From: Sepiola atlantica
Lineage: Eukaryota; Mollusca; Cephalopoda; Sepiida; Sepiolidae
NCBI GenBank assembly: GCA_963556195.1
Contig: OY744517.1
Coordinates: 86,475,714 to 86,539,713, forward strand
Reading direction: 5' to 3'
DNA length: 64,000 nt
Below are positions 55,381 through 64,000 of this stretch, one piece after another. Below the pieces are notes generated by a model, which was not told the origin of the DNA, made no database searches, and saw nothing but the letters and a program-made list of their open reading frames with translations. The position numbers and the translations under genes are program-made. The stretch's first letter is position 1. The number at the start of each line of letters is the position of its first letter.

Positions 55381-56240
55381 ATCCATGTAAATCGGAATAA
55401 ATACATAGAAGATACGACACTTGTATAGATCGGGTACACGAGTCGAAATTTATTTTAGAAGAGTTCCAATGGTGTAAGGGGCAGATAACTCCGAAAATGG
55501 ACGTAATCGACGTGAATGCCTTGAATATGCGCGAATTATTATATTTAACAAGTACTCAACAAAAAGTGGTGGCTAATCCTATTTATCAGAATTTATGTGG
55601 CGGCAGAAATTTTCCGCAAACCCCCTACAGAGTCTTTTTGAACAAATTTCTGAATTCTATCAAGAGAAGAAAAAAAAAAACAGATAAATTTATTTTTTGA
55701 ACTATAAAAAAAAAATCAAAAATGTTTTAAACCAAAACCGATGGCTGTTCGTTTTGAAATGAAAAAAATATACTGTTAATTTTCCCAAATTCTATTTTCT
55801 TCAATTAATGTTCTATCAATATACTGTTGATTTTCACAAATGTTAATTTCTCCGATAATTTAATATTTTAAACTATGAAAAAAAAAAAAAATCTCTTAAT
55901 CTGTTCGTTTTGTTGGTTTTGAAATGAAAAAATATATTGTTGATTTTCCCAAATTATATTTTCTTCAATAAATGTTCTATCAATATACTGTTGATTTTCT
56001 CAAATATTAAATTTGCATGACTTCTTATTTAAAAAATGGATATTTTCCATTTTCGGAGAAATTGCGTACTAAAAAAAGAGAGTTATCTGCCCCTTACACC
56101 ATTGGAACTCTTCTAAAATAAATTTCGACTCGTGTACCCGATCTATACAAGTGCCGAAGATACTGCCAAGTCGGCTGCAAAGAAGGTGGGCTCTCTCTTA
56201 CGAGCTAGAAAATTTCTCACACCAGTCGGGTTCGCAACCA
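55381..56240 (+). pseudogene. LINE family C fragment split by a TIR element
   Basis: The left piece ends NKYIED (55397-55415) and the right piece resumes EDTAKSAAKKVGSLLRARKF (56156-56225). Both are colinear with MNWNKYIEDIAKAATKKAGS at 58787-58850. One 2-bp insertion lies in the left piece. This gives an independent record of the empty site of the inserted element. Confidence 0.8.
55416..56155. mobile_element. TIR element, 740 bp, 8-bp target duplication
   Basis: The ends GACACTTGTATAGATCGGGT and the complement of CTATACAAGTGCC form ~76-bp inverted repeats with very few mismatches. The target duplication GAAGATAC is exact (55408-55415 and 56156-56163) and falls inside LINE coding sequence. 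The interior is AT-rich, with a duplicated ATATACTGTTGATTTTC segment. A 67-codon frame (55497-55700) starting within the TIR has no recognisable domain. 8-bp duplication suggests hAT, P or Merlin affiliation. Confidence 0.9.
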
Positions 56241-56559
56241 ATAAATGTTTTTTGAATTCTATATTCTTCTCTAAGTTATTACTTTGCTTTCATCGGCATG
56301 CTTTTATATTGAACACATAAATATATACCGGAATAGCAGCGCTTTCTAAGTGTCGCACCGGCGCTGCCAAAGTGTCAGGCCAAAATCTCCTCGTAATTAA
56401 TGTGTAATTAGAAAAGTTACATTGACACGAGAAATCCACACACACACAAACAGACGAGAAGGGGTCACACAATTATATTAATACAAGGATTAATCTTACA
56501 TATTGAAATATTTTTGTCTAATTATAAGTGTAATTTAGGGTGCTATAGAAAGACAATAT

Positions 56560-56850
56560 ATTTGAAAAAAGGTAAGAGTACAGAATAGTTAACATTCGAG
56601 AACACGTAAACAAAAAAAAACAACACATACTTGATATGATATAAAATACATTAGTATGAAATTATCTACTGAACCTGCATAGGAACGATTTGTAAGATCG
56701 TTTAAACATTAAAAGTACAGAATAGTTAACACTCGAGAACTCGTAAACCAAACAAAATGGCAGAAACAGACTAGCTTTAATGTATATAAACGATTTGTAA
56801 GATTTAAAAAAATGGTATAATGACTCTTACAAATCGTTTGCACACATTAA
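56560..56850. repeat. Local duplication and hairpin
   Basis: GTACAGAATAGTTAACATTC (56575) and GTACAGAATAGTTAACACTC (56715) are about 141 bp apart. AAACGATTTGTAAGA (56786) is inverted at TCTTACAAATCGTTT (about 56825). Purpose unknown. Confidence 0.6.
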
Positions 56851-56870
56851 AACTATACGGGGTCGGTAAA

Positions 56871-57411
56871 GAATTTCGGTACTTATTCGTAATACTCCAA
56901 TTCTGTGTTCTTTTTTTATTGTACAATTACCTATCATGTTGCTAGAAAATTTCATGTTTTTTGGAATTTTTTTTTACAAATATTTTAGATTTTAACACGG
57001 GGATCAGTTTTCTTATATCAATTTAACGCAAACTGATCACCCACTTTTTGACCATGTTGCATGTTTGTTCGTTGCTTGTTCACCCATTTTTTTACCTGTT
57101 TTACGGACCAAATTGTTTTATTTTTTCTGTGTACAATTTCTTATCATGCCGCTAGAGTATTCTAAGTTGTTCGGAAATTTGGGGGAAAATTTGTGATGGC
57201 CAAAAAGTGGGTGATCAGTTTACGTTAAATTTATATCGGAAACTGATCCCCCTGCAAAAATCTAAAATATTTTAAAAGAAATTCCCCCTAAAAAAACGGA
57301 ATTCTCTAGGGACATGATAGGTAATTGTACACAGAAAAATGAAAAAATGTGGTCAGTAAAAAAGTTGAGAGAAACGGATAGTGGAGTATTACAAACAAGC
57401 ACCAGAATTTT
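56871..57411. mobile_element. Foldback element with ~185-bp arms
   Basis: Arms about 56871-57055 and 57195-57411 are inverted, sharing GTAATACTCCA, TACAATTACCTATCATG, CGGGGATCAGTTT and AACTGATCACCCACTTTTTG with moderate divergence. The 139-bp loop repeats part of the left arm in direct orientation (TGTACAATTTCTTATCATG, CCGCTAGA). Non-coding. Class unknown. Confidence 0.7.
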
Positions 57412-57419
57412 ATTCTAAT

Positions 57420-58015
57420 GCGTTTTATATAAATTATATGTTGTTTACGAATTCTAGAGTGTTAGCTCTTTGGTAATTATACCGAAAAAAAGAAATGATA
57501 GCACATGAGCTTAGGAAAACAAATGAAATAAAAAGAAAAACAAAAGAAAAAATATTTTAATATAACAGAATTTTTATTTGTTAAAAAAAAAGTAGATAAC
57601 AAAGGACAATTTGATATTAGTTTAGGTAAATAAATTTATAAAGAAAAAATTGTTTGGGGCAAAGATTAAAAATCAACAAGATATTAACTTATATCCTCTA
57701 AACTTTCAATAAACATTAAAGCAAGGGAAAATATTGATATGTAACTTAAGAAGAATTGATATAGTTGAAATAAAATTTGCAAGAGATTAGAGGGAGAGAG
57801 ATCAAAAAGAGAGGTGGACATATTTGTGGATGGGTGGGGGAATAAAAGAGGGAGAACTTCCATGGAGAGCAAATAACAATACGGATGATGTCTCCCTTCT
57901 TTTCTCTTAGAGATTATTATTGTCAATACACTGGGGAACCAATTTTTTACAGCTAAATAATTTGGAGATTTTTGCAAAGACTTTTAAAGTAGTCCTGTGA
58001 AAACCGCTCAATTCT
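57420..58015. other. Unannotated stretch
   Basis: A-rich, no feature recognised. Confidence 0.3.
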
Positions 58016-58019
58016 ATTC

Positions 58020-58255
58020 AAGACCTTCTTCTTCTTCTTTCGTATGAATCAGATGATTCTTATGTTGGCATTAGTTTCTCTGATGTTTTTCTAGTTAGAA
58101 ATCTTTCTGGAAAGACATCGGGTACTTACGGGAAGGACCACGAGAAGGTTGCCAACATCCCTAAGTGACCGTGGTACTGCGACTGGATTCGAACTTGGAA
58201 CACTCAGGTCTTCAGTCCGTGTCGATATCCACTGAACCACCGTCACCTCCCATTT
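58020..58255 (-). mobile_element. tRNA-derived SINE
   Basis: On the minus strand the head reads GGAGGTGACGGTGGTTCAGT, with A-box-like TGGTTCAGTGG (about 58240) and B-box-like GTTCGAATCCAG (about 58190). The tRNA-like domain includes CTGAAGA at the anticodon position. A ~130-bp body and an (AAG)n-rich tail (58022-58040) follow. Confidence 0.75.
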
Positions 58256-58259
58256 CAAG

Positions 58260-58675
58260 ATCTAATAGCCAAGTAGAAGGTTTTGTGTATTTGTTTAAGC
58301 GACTATTAACCCTTAAATGATTTTTGTTTCATATCTGACACATTCCAACAAAATAATTATTTGATATAATATTCAACGAAAATGTGTCAAACTGCAACTT
58401 GTTTCACATCTGCAAGAGTGAGTAGGTATTAGTGCGATGTTGCATCAGCACACCTGCTAAATAGGTAATGAGTATCCTTGATGTCACAGGCGAGTCTCAT
58501 CGGTGTGTCATCTGCCTAAACTTTTAAATCTGGTAATTACAATGGTAAGTAAAAATTATATAAAGATTCTCTTGTGTATTATGATTATTTAGATGCATAT
58601 ATTGTAGTGTTTTGTGATGCATGTACAATTATATGCCATTTGTTGCACATTTCCAACATCATCTATTTTTTTAGT
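58260..58675. other. Unannotated stretch
   Basis: No feature recognised. Confidence 0.3.
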
Positions 58676-58679
58676 TCCT

Positions 58680-59425
58680 TTCCTTCAACAACTACGAGAA
58701 ACCTCTTCAACCACCGATTGCCATGGCAAATAACACCCTACCTGAGAGTTCAACATTCAAACTCCTCGGCCTAACTATCACAGATAACATGAATTGGAAC
58801 AAATACATTGAAGACATTGCCAAGGCTGCAACAAAGAAGGCGGGCTCCCTCTACCGTACTAGTAAACTTCTCACACCTGACATTATCCTATATCTCTACA
58901 AAGCCACCATCTGCCCATGCATAGAGTATTGTTGCCACATCTGGGCTGGTGCATCATCCACTAGTCTCTCCCTTTTAGACAAGGTCCAAAAAAGAGTTGC
59001 CAACTTAATAGGTCCCTCACTATCCACTAAGCTCCAGCCCCTCTCCCATCGCTGCAATGTTGCATCCTTGTGCTTGTTTTACAAATACTTGAATGAATTG
59101 TTCTTCAATGAACTGGCTGCTCTGGTGCCCCCTCAGCGTAAATACACTAAACCTTCTCGTCAATCAGCAATATCCCATCCACTCACTGTGGAGGTCCCCA
59201 GATGCCGGAGAGTCTTCTACTCCAATAGATTCTTTCCTCGTGCTGCCGGCCTTTGGAAGTCCCCCCCTGCTCCCTGTTTCCCCGACTGTACCGACATGCA
59301 AAGGATTAAAACTAATGTAAACAGACATCTTGCTACAGCCCCCAACTTAGGATGATACCCAAAACCTACACCTTAATTCTTAGTAACCCCTTACGTCTAC
59401 AGTGGCGACCTCCCTTGTTTGGGGT
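58680..59425 (+). mobile_element. LINE 3' end, family C, best copy
   Basis: 5'-truncated non-LTR retrotransposon consisting of the ORF2 C-terminus and a ~65-bp 3' UTR ending CCTTGTTTGGGGTGAAATATG and a T/A-rich run. Fragments of the same family lie at 17547-17912, 24952-25310 and 55381-56240. Confidence 0.85.
58723..59355 (+). pseudogene. LINE ORF2 C-terminal fragment (reverse transcriptase thumb and tail)
   Basis: Open for 210 codons to its natural stop. The N-terminal part has FKLLGLTITDNMNWNKYIED and IAKAATKKAGSLYRTSK, the segment that follows the RT palm in CR1/L2/Jockey-like LINEs. It continues with LYKATICPCIEYCCHIWAGA, VQKRVANLIG, NVASLCLFYKYL and FYSNRFFPRAAGLWKSPP, ending NVNRHLATAPNLG. 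The catalytic YxDD and the endonuclease would lie upstream and are missing, so the fragment cannot act alone. The ATG at 58723 is just the first in an open frame and not a true start. It is much less decayed than the other family C copies. Confidence 0.88.
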
Positions 59426-59429
59426 GAAA

Positions 59430-59760
59430 TATGTTTTTAAAAAAAATATCTATTTTTTTCCGAAAAATCATTTATAGTACTTTATATTACCCCTATTAAA
59501 CGTTTTTCACTTGATAACATTTTTTCAAACCAATATAAAAAATAAAGTATTACAGGATTAAGAAAATGAGACGAAGGTGAAACTGAAGATGAATTGTTAC
59601 AAAAAATTTTTCAGGTTGTAACGGATAACTCTTAACCTGAGTACAATTTCGGCAATGTCGTCAGCTGAACTTATTTTCTTAAGAAAAATTAGATCGATAT
59701 TTAATAAACTAATATGTAACGAAACCAACATTTTTCAAGCCTAGTTGTAACTTTGGCCAG
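59430..59760. other. Unannotated stretch
   Basis: No feature recognised. Confidence 0.3.
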
Positions 59761-59761
59761 G

Positions 59762-60185
59762 TTAGAGAGTGACATTCTCCGATTTAAAAAAAAAATCTGG
59801 TTAGCCCCCCAGGGGGTCAAAAGGCCCCGAAATGGCAAAAAATGACATTTTTTGCCCCATAACTTTTCATCCATCTATTCAATTTCTCTGAAACTTGGCC
59901 AAAATGTGGAGGCAATTGTTCCTAATAGAAAATAAGTATCGCTGACCTTGTAAAAATCTGTTTCGCGCCCCCAAGGGGTCAAAAGCTCCCAAAATGGCAA
60001 AAAAATGACCCTTTTCTCCCATAACGTTTGATCCATCCATTCAATTTTTCTGAAACATGGCCAAAATGTAGAGGCAATTGTTCTGGATATTAAATGAGCA
60101 TGCTTGACCTCAGAAAACGTCTGGTTTGTGCCCCGAAGGGGTCAAAGGAAGGTCAAAAATGCCCCAATTTGCCCAAATTTATTGC
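59762..60185. repeat. Diverged ~170-bp tandem repeat, 2.5 units
   Basis: Units share a GGGGTCAAAAG string, AAATGGCAAAAAATGAC, CCCATAAC, TTTGATCCATCCATTCAATT, CTGAAAC, TGGCCAAAATGT and GAGGCAATTGTTC. Non-coding. Family unknown. Confidence 0.8.
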
Positions 60186-60229
60186 ATATTACACTCGCCA
60201 CATCGAGTCACATACAGAGGTGGACCAAG

Positions 60230-60764
60230 CACGCGCGGCTTGTTAACAATTCTTTGTTCTTATTTATTGAATAAAAGACAAATTATTTTTTGTTAAATTA
60301 CAAAACAATTATTACACACATGCAAAACTGATTTTTAAAATGTATTAAATATTTGAAAATATCTCATTAAAGTTTCAATTTCAAAATAATATTTCAAATT
60401 TTACAAATCTCGTTAAACAATCTCATGATAATAATATAAAAATAAAATCATGTGTTCTTATGACCTTTTATAGGATGAGGGTTCTCTCAATTTCTCCCTC
60501 TATTGTATACCGTGAAAAACAATATACAAATAAAAATCACAACACATCAGTTTCACAGCAAAAATCAAATGAGAGGGAGGGGGGAGGGGCATTATTGCAT
60601 CATTAACGCCACACTCTCCATAAATAGCTAGTTTAGTAGGGGACCATTAAATGAATTATGTATTTAAAAATTCTCAACACTTAAAGAAAATTATTTTACA
60701 TGTACGAAACCAAATTCTTTAAAAAAAATTATATAATATCAAATTTTATTTTTAATCATAAATT
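60230..60764. other. Unannotated stretch
   Basis: AT-rich with a small (GGGAG) purine patch near 60572. Nothing else. Confidence 0.3.
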
Positions 60765-60906
60765 TCCTCATTGGTCGTTCAATCGAAGAGGAAGGATAAT
60801 TAGAATTATTCGTAACTTGTAACGAAAGTATTAATAACATCCAGAATGTAAACCGTCCAATAGGAAAGACAATAAAGTAAAAAGGATAACAGCTCCGACT
60901 TCCTAA
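60765..60906 (+). repeat. Partial tandem unit of the 578-bp duplication
   Basis: CTCATTGGTCGTTCAATCGA, GGATAATTAGAATTATTCGT and CTTGTAACGAAAGTATTAAT are a diverged extra copy of 61108-61250. Confidence 0.8.
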
Positions 60907-61484
60907 AGGTTCAATTGAAAAAGGTAGAGGGCAAAGTGGTCGTAAATAGTCTAGAAAGCAAAATTACAATTATTCGGGAATATACCAAAAAGAAAAAGAA
61001 AATCCAAACCCTCCATATGCAACAAAAGAAAAACACATGCACTATCAAAGTTAAAACTTATTGCCCCTAATAAAAAATACACAGCTTTTTATTCAGAAGA
61101 CGAATTCTCTCATTGGTCGTTCAATCGAGGAGAAAGGATAATTAGAATTATTCGTCACTTGTAACGACATTATTAATAACATCCAGAATATCAACAGTCC
61201 AATAGGAATAAAAATAAAGAAAAAAAGATCACAGATCCGACTTCCTAATCATAACAGAGTGAACTGACTCTAATTCAAAAACTATAGATATGCCCTAACA
61301 GATATTAAAAAACAACTTTTATTAGAAAGATAAATTTTCGATTTATTGTGACAGTTACTGTGGATGAAAAATTACAATAATTCACATCATACTGAAAGAG
61401 TTAAGCATCTAGCATTTCTTGTTTTTTTCGTCAGCAAAAGAACACAATCTTTTTTATTTGGGCTTTTTTCTTTTGTTTTGCTAT
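60907..61484 (+). repeat. 578-bp direct duplication, copy 1
   Basis: Nearly identical to 63040-63616 (few substitutions and 1-bp indels). It begins AGGTTCAATTGAAAAAGGTA and ends TTTCTTTTGTTTTGCTAT. Non-coding. Confidence 0.95.
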
Positions 61485-61494
61485 TTAAGGTTTT

Positions 61495-62560
61495 ATTTCA
61501 AAATCTATTATTATGCTGAAGCTAGGTTAACCAATGTTTGTTTGTTTTAGGCTTTTTACCTATATATTTTAATAACAAAAGATATATGCTAAGCTATTCC
61601 CCAGTTTTAGGATTGAGTTATGTTTGAAAAAAAAACCCTCCATTTTAATTGTTTTAATTAGTTGTAATTTGCAATTAACTAATCAAGTGACCCATCTCTT
61701 GCTAATTTTTTTTATCTATCACTTACTTTATGTTGTTTGAACTCGCGCTTTTATTCTATACGTCGTCTTTCACTCTCGCTTCCGTTACCCTCTCTCTCTC
61801 TCTCTCTCTCTCTTCGTCTTTATCTTTGTTTATTAACAGTTCAAGGTAATCAAGAAAAGAATAGAAATATTGAAATAGTTCATTATAAAAAAGGGGATAT
61901 CATAATAAGCAACAATACTATTTTACCCGTAGTTGGGAAGGAAGAGAAAGAGAAGAGAGAGCAGACAGAGGCTAATTTTGTATTTTTATTTTGTATTTTT
62001 ATTTTGTATATTAAACTGGCTTTGCAAACCCACTTTTTCCAATTTAATCAGAAATTATTTTCGAGTAATCTATTAAATTTAATAGATTACTAGAAAATAA
62101 TTTATTAAATTTAATCATGAATTATTTTCTAGTAATATATTACATTTTATCATAAATTATTTTCTAGTAATATATTAAATTTAATCATAAATTATGAAGC
62201 ATGTTGTTTTGCAAGGCACAAACAGTGCCGCCTTTGAAATTTTCAGGAAATTCCAAAAATTGACCCAAAACATTGCAAGATAATTGTTAGAGATTATGAG
62301 AAGTTAGATATGCTGACCCGTGATTGGTTGAACTAGATCATGTGATAATTAAAGAGAGGGTATTTTTTTAAATAGACAGATAAGTAAAAGCCGTCAGAAA
62401 GAGAGACGAAGCGAACAGGTAACAATGTAGGACACCCTTTCTCATGGCCACCTCGATAATGAAAGGATGATGTAAAGGTTCTTGGAGTATATGACGAAAC
62501 CAACGGTGTTTGTTGAATTAACAAATTAATATCTTAAATATTATGTGCTATTCATGATCA
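61495..62560 (+). repeat. Repeat X, copy 2
   Basis: Colinear with 24412-24950 plus 25430-25625: CTATATATTTTAAT, GGATTGAGTTATGTTT, a (CT)14 at 61789-61813, GTTTATTAACAGTT, AACTGGCTTTGCAAACCCAC, CATGGCCACCTCGATAATG and GTTGAATTAAC. It lies between the two copies of the 578-bp duplication. Unlike copy 1 it has no nested LINE. Confidence 0.6.
62051..62200. repeat. Perfect 28-bp palindrome plus short tandem units
   Basis: AGTAATCTATTAAA and its exact complement form a palindrome at 62064-62091. TTATTTTCTAGTAATATATT units then follow three times, about 47 bp apart. Confidence 0.9.
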
Positions 62561-62564
62561 TTAT

Positions 62565-63035
62565 TTATCTTTAGTCAGATTTCAGCCTTGAAGAAGATAA
62601 CATTATGTTAGTCACACTATGATCAACACTTGGAGAGTTCGGAAAAAGCTAATGTACATATATCTTAACAAATATTGAAAATTTGTTATTTCTAGAGCTT
62701 CAATAATGTAACGAATTTCCCAAAAAAGTTTCAAACGTTTTATTTTTCATTAAATACCTTTATTTTTGACAGATGGTTATAAAAATTGAGTGTATAACTG
62801 GAAGGACTTTGTTCTTGAATATGATGTTGCCATTTGCACTAAACAAAATCGAAGAAATTATTTGAGTTGTCGTCAATGGTTTGGACGAACTTTGTTTTCG
62901 AAATAATGCACATAGAAAAAAATTATCTGTCATGAAAACGATGAAATATTGAAATAAATATCAGTAGCCGAATATAATTCTGAACAGTTACAAACTTATA
63001 ACGTCAAAATAAACACAAAACAATACATGTGCCAA
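62565..63035. other. Unannotated stretch
   Basis: No feature recognised. Confidence 0.3.
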
Positions 63036-63039
63036 CAGT

Positions 63040-63616
63040 AGGTTCAATTGAAAAAGGTAGAGGGCAAAGTGGTCGTAAATAGTCTAGAAAGCAAAATTAC
63101 AATTATTCGGGAATATACCAAAAAGAAAAAGAAAATCCAAACCCTCCATATGCAACAAAAGAAAAACACATGCACTATCAAAGTTAAAACTTATTGCCCC
63201 TAATAAAAAATACACAATTTTTTATTCAGAAGACGAATTTTCTCATTGGTCGTTCAATCGAGGAGAAAGGATAATTAGAATTATTCGTCACTTGTAACGA
63301 AAGTATTAATAACATCCAGAATATCAACAGTCAATAGGAATAAAAATAAAGAAAAAAAGGATCACAGATCCGACTTCCTAATCATAACAGAGTGAACTGA
63401 CTCTAATTCAAAAACTAAAGATATGCCCTAACAGATATTAAAAAACAACTTTTTATGGAAAGATAAATTTTCGATTTATTGTGACAGTTACTGTGGATGA
63501 GAAATTACAATAATTCACATCATACTGAAAGTGTTAAGCATCTAACATTTCTTGTTTTTTTCGTCAGCAAAAGAACACAATCTTTTTTATTTAGGCTTTT
63601 TTCTTTTGTTTTGCTA
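63040..63616 (+). repeat. 578-bp direct duplication, copy 2
   Basis: Same orientation as 60907-61484, 2133 bp downstream. High identity implies a recent event. No TG/CA ends, so an LTR pair is unlikely. Confidence 0.95.
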
Positions 63617-63744
63617 TATTAATAGGCCGAATTTCACTTCGTGTCTGGTTCCATTGCCAGGACAAATATCACATAACAGGATATCTGAGAAAATATGATT
63701 TGATTTCTGTTTTACGGCATATCAGTCCCTCTTGGGTGCCTATT

Positions 63745-63860
63745 TACTTGTCTCTCCACGAAGGCCGATTTAGACACAATAGGTTTTTAATGGGGAAAAT
63801 CCAGCCCCCCATCCAAAGAAAACGGACTGTCTAGATTGAGACAAAAATAAAAATTGCTTT
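63745..63860 (-). mobile_element. SINE family 2, minus-strand copy
   Basis: The minus strand reads CAATTTTTATTTTTGTCTCA, GGGGCTGGATTTTCCCCAT, AAAAACCTATTGTGTCTAAA and GTGGAGAGACAAGTAAATAG, colinear with 54095-54255. Confidence 0.65.
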
Positions 63861-64000
63861 AGTCTAAAAAGATTTCTTCTTCACTGACAAAGGACAGAAA
63901 AGATGAAGTGTAACACCACACCTTGCTAAGAATTTATATTATCAGGATATTTTTTTATCAAATTATTTATTTTTTAATTTCACCAGGAATTTATTATCCC

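Noticed and set aside
58141..58255. A functional tRNA gene on the minus strand
   Set aside because: A and B boxes are present, but the acceptor stem does not pair and a SINE body follows directly.
60907..63616. LTR pair of a retrotransposon
   Set aside because: The repeats lack TG/CA ends, a primer-binding site and any polyprotein between them.

Overview
The window reads as repeat-dense, non-genic nuclear DNA of a cephalopod mollusc, most likely an octopus (inference). The grounds are the very abundant (TA)n tracts, several copies of an RTE-type LINE whose 3' end runs into (GAT)n/(CAT)n, tRNA-derived SINEs, Penelope-like fragments with hammerhead-like ends, and low GC throughout. I found no host protein-coding gene, rRNA gene or intact tRNA gene. 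Nearly every open reading frame that looks real belongs to a mobile element.

Layout. 0-12 kb: a U2-snRNA-headed SINE, an 843-bp foldback repeat, a complete but frameshifted Tc1/mariner-superfamily transposon (4792-6120), a decayed Ty3/Gypsy gag-pol (6.7-9.1 kb), LINE 3' ends and an inverted-arm element holding a SINE. 13-17 kb: a retroelement RNase H remnant, a 51-bp x ~21 tandem array and an LTR-like repeat. 17-25 kb: pieces of at least five LINE lineages, a second U2-headed SINE inside a LINE with a 14-bp target duplication, a tRNA SINE and the second foldback copy. 26-32 kb: a 434-bp MITE with an exact 8-bp target duplication, and a tRNA-like/hammerhead-ribozyme retroposon. 32-44 kb: RTE fragments, U2-headed SINEs 3 and 4 in opposite orientation, an intact DD37D mariner (40709-41993), a Penelope-like GIY-YIG remnant and the inverse copy of the LTR-like repeat. 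44-52 kb: a 32-bp array of about 58 units with a 384-bp higher-order period, two hAT-type elements, two near-perfect snap-back structures with hammerhead-like cores and the second tRNA/hammerhead element. 52-64 kb: RTE remains, a 740-bp TIR element inserted in a LINE, a 210-codon LINE reverse-transcriptase C-terminus and a 578-bp direct duplication.

The elements depend on one another. The SINEs carry promoter-type heads (U2 snRNA or tRNA) and LINE-type tails, so a LINE presumably mobilises them. MITEs and hAT derivatives lack transposase. Only the 40.8-kb mariner has an uninterrupted enzyme. The most interesting items are (1) the U2-snRNA-headed SINE family and (2) the family combining tRNA-like pol III boxes with a type I hammerhead ribozyme, together with at least eight further hammerhead-like cores in inverted, Penelope-type arms.
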